From an uncultured Clostridia bacterium (GTDB lineage: Bacteria; Bacillota; Clostridia; Acetivibrionales; CALMWN01), in contig CALMWN010000087.1 in the NCBI GenBank assembly GCA_937873555.1, positions 1-13,434 on the forward strand: DNA of 13,434 nt, written 5' to 3'. Shown piece by piece: positions 13,369 to 13,434 of the stretch (positions within the stretch are counted from its first letter, which is position 1; each line of letters opens with the position of its first letter). Position numbers and translations under genes: made by a program. The notes under the pieces are model-generated. The model saw only the letters and a list, made by a program, of their open reading frames with translations. It had not been told where the DNA came from and made no database searches.

Positions 13369-13434
13369 TGGTGCCCGGAACCGGAATCGAACCGGTACAG
13401 CCTTGCGGCCGAGGGATTTTAAGTCCCTTGCGTC
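13369..13434 (-). tRNA. tRNA-Leu(UAA), 3' part; 5' end lies beyond the window
   Basis: Read on the minus strand, the anticodon stem AGGGA/TCCCT encloses the loop CTTAAAA with anticodon TAA. A long variable arm with a GCAA loop follows (type II tRNA), then the T arm ACCGG-TTCGAAT-CCGGT, the acceptor strand TCCGGGC, discriminator A and an encoded CCA. This is the copy that keeps its 5' half, so it is the functional gene restored by integration. Confidence 0.95.
13370..13424 (-). repeat. attR: tRNA-Leu 3' part shared with attL
   Basis: This stretch matches 1-55 except at A13379 (G10 on the left). Identity ends at the last base of the 5' anticodon stem, so strand exchange probably took place in or near the anticodon loop. 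Confidence 0.95.

Larger units (their letters stand above)
1..13424. mobile_element. tRNA-Leu-integrated mobile element, complete from attL to attR
   Basis: The element is bounded by 55-bp direct repeats derived from the 3' part of a tRNA-Leu(UAA) gene. It carries a tyrosine integrase next to the left repeat, and all its genes run on the minus strand. Backbone genes are integrase, a RadC-like protein, an ArdC-like protein, a polymerase-like protein and several small genes. The cargo is a Detocs-like defence operon and perhaps the 331-aa gene at the right end. The repeat-to-repeat offset is 13369 bp, the expected size of the excised circle. No relaxase, transfer, capsid or terminase gene is visible, so how it moves between cells cannot be read from the sequence. 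It may be mobilised in trans or packaged by a helper phage. Confidence 0.93.

Noticed and set aside
1..13434. CRISPR array, insertion sequence, conjugation or phage structural genes
   Set aside because: No regularly spaced identical repeats with unique spacers, no transposase ORF, and no relaxase, coupling protein, capsid or terminase motif in any supported ORF.

Overview
The window is one complete integrative mobile element of about 13.4 kb, inserted in a tRNA-Leu(UAA) gene. A 55-bp copy of the 3' part of that tRNA sits at the left edge (1-55). The same sequence, with one mismatch, recurs at the right edge (13370-13424), where it is part of the tRNA gene that continues past the window on the minus strand. 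Every convincing gene lies on the minus strand. The best Shine-Dalgarno sites (GGAGG, AAGGAGG), CCA encoded in the tRNA gene, and gene families common on proteobacterial elements (ArdC-type antirestriction, short RadC) suggest a Gram-negative host, probably a proteobacterium. I cannot name the species.

Backbone, in order of transcription (right to left): a 331-aa unknown gene ending in a strong terminator; two small genes (69 and 67 aa); a 515-aa protein with palm-domain motifs of family A / T7-like polymerases; a cargo operon; a 74-aa gene; an ArdC-like antirestriction protein; a short RadC-like JAB protein; a 64-aa membrane protein; and a tyrosine integrase beside attL with all catalytic residues. 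I see no relaxase, conjugation gene, phage structural gene, transposase or CRISPR array.

The cargo operon (9055 to 3694) is the most notable content. It encodes a 70-aa unknown protein, a 1138-aa sensor with a long helical N-terminus and a C-terminal histidine-kinase-like ATPase, a stand-alone receiver protein, and a receiver fused to a serine alpha/beta hydrolase with a hydrophobic C-terminal tail. This matches the Detocs (defence two-component system) architecture DtcA-DtcB-DtcC, with the phosphorylase effector replaced by a predicted membrane-associated hydrolase. The operon is clearly more AT-rich than the backbone. It has a good sigma70-like promoter and a downstream terminator.

The ends carry a coherent set of small repeats: tandem 9-mers of the TTGCGACAA type at a constant 12-bp period at both ends, and inverted GCTGTATA/TATACAGC pairs at both ends. 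These probably bind recombination proteins. A strong terminator inside the element sits just after the tRNA 3' end and would replace the host's own tRNA terminator. Several backbone genes have a terminator-like hairpin just upstream of their ribosome binding site. For the polymerase-like gene no promoter can fit between the two, which suggests controlled read-through.
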